Shown here: positions 30,845-34,400 of the stretch, in pieces
Numbering within the stretch: position 1 is the stretch's first letter
Layout: each line of letters opens with the position of its first letter
Origin: a virus
Direction: 5' to 3' (one strand)
Virus record (IMG/VR): IMGVR_UViG_3300040801_004874
Span: 1-34,400 of that record
Length of the DNA: 34,400 nucleotides
Program-made: the position numbers and the translations under genes
The notes under the pieces: generated by a model
What the model saw: only the letters and a program-made list of their open reading frames with translations
Told to the model about the DNA's origin: nothing
Database searches by the model: none

Positions 30845-31472
30845 ATATACCCTACTTGATCTTATTAAGATCACTATAGGAAACAGAATAAAAAACCTAC
30901 ACACAGCTAATGTAGGCATTATACAAAGCTATAATCCATCTACACAAAAAGCCGATGTGGCCATATCCTTCTTCGTCGAAAACGCTGATGGAGAATACGA
31001 GAACCCCGTAGTCATACCTAGCGTTCCAGTGTTTGTTTTGTCTGGAGGGCAAGCTTCTATAACAATGCCTATAGAAGTGGGTGACAACTGCATTCTTCTT
31101 TTTGGTGAGCAATCTCTTGATGACTGGAAACAAAGTGCTGGAGGCTTAGTAGTGCCTATAGGTACGGACGCTGAAGCCCTATCAACACACAACCTTACTG
31201 ACGCTATAGCGATAGTAGGCGTTAACCCATTCCCCCTAGCCTACCCGAGCACGGGAACGCTTAGAATTAATAACGGATCCGCATCGGTTAACTTGTCTAC
31301 AACGTCTGTAGGTATAGGTGCTAATGGGATAGAAGCCCTGTCAACCATAGCAAAAGCACTAAATGATGTTGCGCTTGCTCTAGCATTTATCACGCCTGTT
31401 CCGCCTGCTGTGCAAATAGCTTCCATTCAATTCGCTGTCGCACAACTAAACCTAATAGCGGGAAGCTTGTAG
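30831..31472 (+). CDS. Gp138-type membrane-puncturing spike
   Basis: 213 residues starting at ATG 30831 inside the previous gene's end. The OB-fold N-terminus has VGIIQSYNPSTQKADVAISF (about 28-47), VPVFVLSGG and GDNCILLFGEQSLDDWKQSAG (about 83-103, in outline), as in Gp138/gpV spikes, which pierce the outer membrane on contraction. The C-terminus is a repetitive beta region (SVNLSTTSVGIGANG) ending in a hydrophobic helix rather than an obvious iron-binding tip. The dispersed motif (31093-31109) is translated LLFGE. Its stop is followed at once by a motif copy (31473-31490). Confidence 0.82.
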   Translation: MKNIKYTLLDLIKITIGNRIKNLHTANVGIIQSYNPSTQKADVAISFFVENADGEYENPVVIPSVPVFVLSGGQASITMPIEVGDNCILLFGEQSLDDWKQSAGGLVVPIGTDAEALSTHNLTDAIAIVGVNPFPLAYPSTGTLRINNGSASVNLSTTSVGIGANGIEALSTIAKALNDVALALAFITPVPPAVQIASIQFAVAQLNLIAGSL

Positions 31473-31490
31473 GACTCACCAAAAAGAAAA
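31473..31490 (-). repeat. Best copy of a dispersed DNA motif (about 20 in window)
   Basis: GACTCACCAAAAAGAAAA, identical to 1188-1205. Read leftward it is TTTTCTTTTTGGTGAGTC. Other copies, rightward: 81, 2203, 2984, 5626, 8871, 11232, 14048, 23405, 26727, 29371, 31093, 33189; leftward: 95, 1188, 5582, 9042, 15869, 18904, 23432, 34004. Weaker ones: 18044 and 33098. Copies inside genes are read as FGK, PKE, TKK, LVS and so on, on either strand, so selection is not at protein level. Confidence 0.7.
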
Positions 31491-31506
31491 GCCCTGTCGC
31501 ATAAAT

Positions 31507-31535
31507 AAAAAAAGACCCGTTATTGCTAACGAGTC
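31507..31535 (-). terminator. Leftward terminator
   Basis: GACCCGTTA (31514-31522) pairs with TAACGAGTC (31527-31535) around TTGC; the leftward strand then has T7. It ends the 31923-31603 gene. Confidence 0.8.
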
Positions 31536-31602
31536 AAGGTATCGATAAGTGCGAGCTTATGATCAACCAATTTATTTTAACAATATGAATATTTATTCGC
31601 TA

Positions 31603-31923
31603 CTAATTACCTCTATCATTACCAGCAGCTCCCCTCATATCGTTTAGAACAGCTTCTTTCATGGAAGCTGCTTCTCTAATTATGTGACGGCTTTCGCTTC
31701 CAATCCTATATACGTCTCTCATAAAGAGTCTTAGCTCTTCACCGTTTTCCCTCGCCAATGGCGCCCTGTCAATTATCCTGTTAGCTATGGCTATAATATC
31801 CTGAGCTGTTAAGCGCAGCTCGCGGACGAAAGCATCCTCATCCCTAGCAACATCTGATGCTGGAACAATGTCAGGCATATTTAGATTGTAAGCGCCGTTG
31901 AAGGCTCCTTGAATTCTGTCCAT
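31603..31923 (-). CDS. Hypothetical protein (106 aa)
   Basis: ATG 31923 is preferred to a GTG at 31929 since GAGG sits 7 nt upstream of it. The product (MDRIQGAFNGAYNLNMPDIV...) is helical, rich in Arg, Ala and Asp, with no recognised domain. It has its own leftward extended -10 promoter, a palindromic leader (31954-31972) and terminator (31507-31535), forming a monocistronic, probably regulated unit next to the helicase. Confidence 0.6.
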   Translation of the reverse strand: MDRIQGAFNGAYNLNMPDIVPASDVARDEDAFVRELRLTAQDIIAIANRIIDRAPLARENGEELRLFMRDVYRIGSESRHIIREAASMKEAVLNDMRGAAGNDRGN

Positions 31924-31953
31924 TCCCACACCTCATAATTAATATTCCTTAGA

Positions 31954-31983
31954 TTGCGCTATCGTAGCGCAAGAAGGATTGTA
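31954..31983 (-). promoter_or_regulatory. Leftward promoter with 19-bp palindromic operator or leader stem
   Basis: On the leftward strand TGA-TACAAT (extended -10; complement of 31978-31983) is followed by TTGCGCTACGATAGCGCAA (31954-31972), perfect 8-bp arms about a 3-base centre. The -35 is poor. The palindrome would bind a dimeric repressor at +1 or fold as a 5' stem. Confidence 0.5.
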
Positions 31984-32006
31984 TCACAAAAAACATATAG
32001 TACGCT

Positions 32007-32056
32007 AAAAAAAGAAAAATACTGTATAATAAAGACATGCCTGAAGTATATCAGGC
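32007..32056 (+). promoter_or_regulatory. Helicase promoter (-10) and leader stem
   Basis: TATAAT at 32025-32030 within a 24-bp stretch (32007-32030) that differs by one base from 391-414; the -35 here is weak. GCCTGA (32039-32044) and TCAGGC (32051-32056) form a leader stem. The in-frame ATG at 32037 lies in this stem, almost at the transcription start, and is not likely to be the true start. Confidence 0.55.
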
Positions 32057-32075
32057 GTTAAAACAACAGGTAGTC

Positions 32076-33890
32076 ATGAAACTGCGAGATTATCAACAAT
32101 GCGCTCTAGAGGCTATTAGCAAGTCATATGATAGCGGGATAACCCGTCAGATGGTTGTATTGCCCACAGGAGCGGGAAAGACTGTGATAATGGGTCATGC
32201 TATAAAAGCAAGAGAGGGTCGAGCGATATTCTTAGCCCACCGTCTAGAGCTAATCACGCAAGCGGCCAATAGCATAAAGAATATAGTTGGGGACAGTCGG
32301 TCTGTAGCCACATCAAGCGGATACATAGGCGAAGACAGGATTGACGATCCATTACAAGCCGATATATTTATCGGCACGATACAGTCATGTGGAAAAAAGT
32401 TTATAGAAAAGCTCCTTAGCTATGGTGATATAGATACCATGGTGATAGATGAGGCTCACCACTCTAGCGCGCCATCATACCGAAAAGCTATTCAACGGAT
32501 ACTTAAGCTAGACGACAAGTTTAACTTTAAGGAGTCAAAAAAATCCCTGCTAATAGGGTGCACAGCCACTCCAGCGAGGTCAGACGGCGTTACAATTAAA
32601 GGTATATTCCAAGAGATTGTGTATAGGGTATCTATCAAAGATCTTATGGATCTAGGGTATTTAGCTAATGTTGATGCGCGAGTTGTTATGATGCCCATTC
32701 AGGGCGAGAGAGTGTTTAGAACACGCTGTGGAGACTTTGTTGACGCTGACTTAGCCCAGCTTAATACAGTCCCGCGCAACAAGATAATTGTTGACGCGTA
32801 CAAGAGATTGGCTGGAGATAAGAAGGCTATTGCCTTCTGCCTGTCTGTAGACCACTCTGAGAAGCTTGCAAATATGTTTGTTGACAATGGGATTAAGGCT
32901 GAAGCGGTTCATGGCAAAATGCCAAAGAGCGAGAGAAACGGGGTGCTAGCTAGGCTTAAGAACGGAGAGACTCAGGTAGTAACATCTAGAGATGTGCTCA
33001 TAGAGGGCTTCGACGAACCCTCTATATCCTGCGTGCTTATGTGCCGTCCGACTAAATCTAGGACTGTGTACACACAATGTATTGGCAGAGGTCTTAGGAC
33101 TTACCAAAACAAAGAATACTGCATGGTGATAGATTTTTGCGAAATGGGTCACAGCCTTAGAACAGCCTGCCACATGGGCATGATAGACTTTTTCTTTTTG
33201 GTGAGTCTCTCTGTCTTGTGTTGCATACTAAGAGCTATGCTGTATCGCTTAGGGGTTATTATAGGGCTAATAAAAGAGAAGCAGCTTAAAGAGAAGACAG
33301 TCTCTCTAGGCGGGGGCAAAAGACCACAGAACATTGTATCTAGGCGTGTAGGTGAAAGAGAGGTATCTATCATAGATAACAACAATCTATTATGGATTTA
33401 TTTCGACGGCACCTTAATATCACCCTCAAATGATTTCAAGGCAACGATACAAGGTATTGTCGTTGAGTTATGCGAAGGAGGCTACAAGGTCAAATTAGCT
33501 GAAAAAGTCCCAAGTGAGGGTATAGCCAATTACATATTTGTAGATATGCATAAGGATTTAATGGACTATAACCAAGCCATAGACTTGGCAGAAGATATCG
33601 CTGAGCTAAAGATAAAAAATAATAGGATTATGGTTAGCCACACTAAGGACACAACCACAGCCCTATCTAGCACAACAAGCTCACTCAAGTTTATGGGTGC
33701 CACCCCAGAATGCTCTAAAGGGGATATTGTTAAGCTCAGGGCTAATTATAACGCTAAAAAGATCTACAGCTGCTTGAAAGATGAGCCTCCAACACCTAAT
33801 CAATTGTTCTTTTTGAAAAAGTATAAGGTAGTCGCTAAGACAAAGCGACAAGCCTGTGTACTCATAAATGAAATAAAGAATGGAAGGTAA
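32076..33890 (+). CDS. SF2 DEAD/DEAH helicase
   Basis: 604 residues from ATG 32076 (MKLRDYQQ, the usual opening of these proteins); an upstream ATG at 32037 is within a leader hairpin. Motif I LPTGAGKT (about 28-35), motif II DEAH in VIDEAHHSS (about 124-132), motif III CTATPARSDG (about 162-171) and motif VI QCIGRGLRTYQ (about 338-348) are intact, so the ATPase should work. It resembles phage helicases that act in replication or recombination. After motif VI there is an unusual hydrophobic stretch (about 367-400, FFFLVSLSVLCCILRAML...GVIIG) that contains a copy of the dispersed motif (33189-33207); the remaining 200 residues match nothing I know. Confidence 0.85.
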   Translation: MKLRDYQQCALEAISKSYDSGITRQMVVLPTGAGKTVIMGHAIKAREGRAIFLAHRLELITQAANSIKNIVGDSRSVATSSGYIGEDRIDDPLQADIFIGTIQSCGKKFIEKLLSYGDIDTMVIDEAHHSSAPSYRKAIQRILKLDDKFNFKESKKSLLIGCTATPARSDGVTIKGIFQEIVYRVSIKDLMDLGYLANVDARVVMMPIQGERVFRTRCGDFVDADLAQLNTVPRNKIIVDAYKRLAGDKKAIAFCLSVDHSEKLANMFVDNGIKAEAVHGKMPKSERNGVLARLKNGETQVVTSRDVLIEGFDEPSISCVLMCRPTKSRTVYTQCIGRGLRTYQNKEYCMVIDFCEMGHSLRTACHMGMIDFFFLVSLSVLCCILRAMLYRLGVIIGLIKEKQLKEKTVSLGGGKRPQNIVSRRVGEREVSIIDNNNLLWIYFDGTLISPSNDFKATIQGIVVELCEGGYKVKLAEKVPSEGIANYIFVDMHKDLMDYNQAIDLAEDIAELKIKNNRIMVSHTKDTTTALSSTTSSLKFMGATPECSKGDIVKLRANYNAKKIYSCLKDEPPTPNQLFFLKKYKVVAKTKRQACVLINEIKNGR

Positions 33891-33891
33891 T

Positions 33892-34004
33892 AAAAAACCC
33901 TTAGCATCTCTGCTAAGGGAAAACATTAGGAAATCAGAAATATGCGTCAGTAACTGCGACATTAGCTGACCTCTTTATTATACATAACCACATCATTTTG
34001 TCAA
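33892..34004 (-). ncRNA. Leftward small RNA unit with perfect promoter and terminator
   Basis: Exact TTGACA (complement of 33999-34004), 16-nt spacer, exact TATAAT (complement of 33977-33982). About 50-75 nt downstream comes a terminator CCCTTAGCA/TGCTAAGGG (33898-33906 with 33911-33919) with T6. The transcript is about 78 nt, ending at the stop of the convergent helicase gene. A 93-codon frame (33962-33681) begins in it with a GAGG site, but runs through the terminator and antisense to the helicase, so I treat the unit as an RNA, possibly with a truncated leader peptide. Confidence 0.5.
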
Positions 34005-34022
34005 CTCACCAAAGAAGAAATT

Positions 34023-34301
34023 TCACTCTTCTATCTGTTTAATCTGACGAAAGGATGTAATGAATACCTCTAAAGACTTGGCTAGTTGCGCAACTGAATG
34101 CTGCGCTTGTGCAACCTCTTGCCGCAAAGCAAGAGTTTGTGTTTCTTGAGCCACTTGCATTTGTAAGGCCCTACGTGGCGCGCAATCGTGCACCAGCTTG
34201 ACATTACCCTTGTCGTCCTTCCATGCGGTCACAACGTGATTATGACACGTTTCCCGCCTTTTGTAGAACGGACACTCTTTGAAACAGGTATCATCAGGCA
34301 T
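34023..34301 (-). CDS. Cys/His-rich small protein with coiled-coil tail
   Basis: 92 residues from ATG 34301 with AGGAG 5 nt upstream. Residues 6-40 contain C-x4-C-x7-C-H-x-H and a later H-D-C, the makings of a zinc site; residues 45-88 (Gln/Ala/Glu-rich, heptad-like) should form a coiled coil. No known family recognised. It follows another leftward gene whose stop lies 16 nt upstream, so both are in one operon. It ends just before the perfect leftward promoter at 33977-34004. Confidence 0.65.
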   Translation of the reverse strand: MPDDTCFKECPFYKRRETCHNHVVTAWKDDKGNVKLVHDCAPRRALQMQVAQETQTLALRQEVAQAQHSVAQLAKSLEVFITSFRQIKQIEE

Positions 34302-34316
34302 TTGCGCTCCTTGTTA

Positions 34317-34400
34317 TTAGCCTTCGCTCACTACAGCATAAGTTTTTGTTTTATACTTCTTAGAACTATCTGTAGTCGGATCAAGTTGGATCCTTATAAC
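34317..34400 (-). CDS. C-terminal end of an unidentified leftward gene (partial)
   Basis: A frame open from the window edge ends at TAA (34319-34317) and gives 27 residues (VIRIQLDPTTDSSKKYKTKT...). Its start lies outside. Probably co-transcribed with 34301-34023. Too short to identify. Confidence 0.45.
   Translation of the reverse strand, partial: VIRIQLDPTTDSSKKYKTKTYAVVSEG

Noticed and set aside
33681-33962. 93-codon leftward frame antisense to the helicase with a ribosome site
   Set aside because: A strong terminator lies within its first 25 codons and the rest mirrors helicase codons. Kept only as a possible leader peptide of the small RNA unit.

Overview
The window is a stretch of a tailed double-stranded DNA bacteriophage (or prophage) genome with a contractile tail. 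The evidence is a nearly complete virion gene set: large terminase, DUF1073-type portal, MuF-like minor head protein, DUF2213 scaffold/protease, DUF2184 major capsid protein, head completion proteins, DUF3383 tail sheath, DUF3277 tail tube, a frameshifted tail assembly chaperone, a short tape measure, Dit-like hub, baseplate plug, hub and a Gp138-type spike. The base composition is AT-leaning and several promoters match the sigma-70 consensus. A Gram-negative host is therefore likely, but nothing visible identifies the genus. Genes run off both ends, so this is part of a larger genome; small terminase, baseplate J/wedge, receptor-binding fibre and endolysin are not seen.

Layout. 1-850: start of a leftward gene, two tandem promoter-to-terminator units that look like a duplicated small RNA, then a consensus promoter and a small early gene. 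850-2588: about 1.7 kb with no convincing protein gene but dense in repeats: nested inverted repeats, four iteron-like repeats, eight copies of a 20-bp quasi-palindrome and a 19-bp perfect inverted repeat around a 102-bp, roughly 88% AT core. This is a strong candidate replication origin, directly upstream of a TOPRIM/DUF3987 primase-helicase (2589-5492). 5500-8280: AT-rich accessory genes, including two clear tandem paralogues, and two further small RNA candidates. 8342-21588, leftward: MuF, portal, terminase, small genes, RusA-like nuclease, Dit, tape measure, chaperones, tube, sheath, neck proteins. 21619-23397, rightward: tail completion protein, an unknown, and a KilA-N gene behind a strong promoter covered by tandem palindromes. 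23492-31472: fibre-like genes leftward; capsid and baseplate genes rightward. 31603-34400: a small leftward gene, an SF2 helicase, a further antisense/small RNA unit, a Cys-rich coiled-coil gene and the end of another gene.

The most striking object is in the terminase gene. A 379-residue intein interrupts TerL just before its Walker B motif. The intein has no LAGLIDADG or in-frame HNH domain. Instead, its DNA carries on the opposite strand a 300-codon HNH endonuclease gene with three helix-turn-helix-like repeats, apparently with its own promoter inside the sequence that codes for the intein C-terminal splicing block. Both strands are open for about 900 bp. This looks like a homing endonuclease gene nested antisense inside an intein. 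Second in interest is a dispersed motif, TTCTTTTTGGTGAG and relatives, present about twenty times on both strands, inside genes in several reading frames and between genes, so probably kept at the DNA level. Third is the set of small RNA-like units with their own promoters and terminators, three of which share one terminator sequence.
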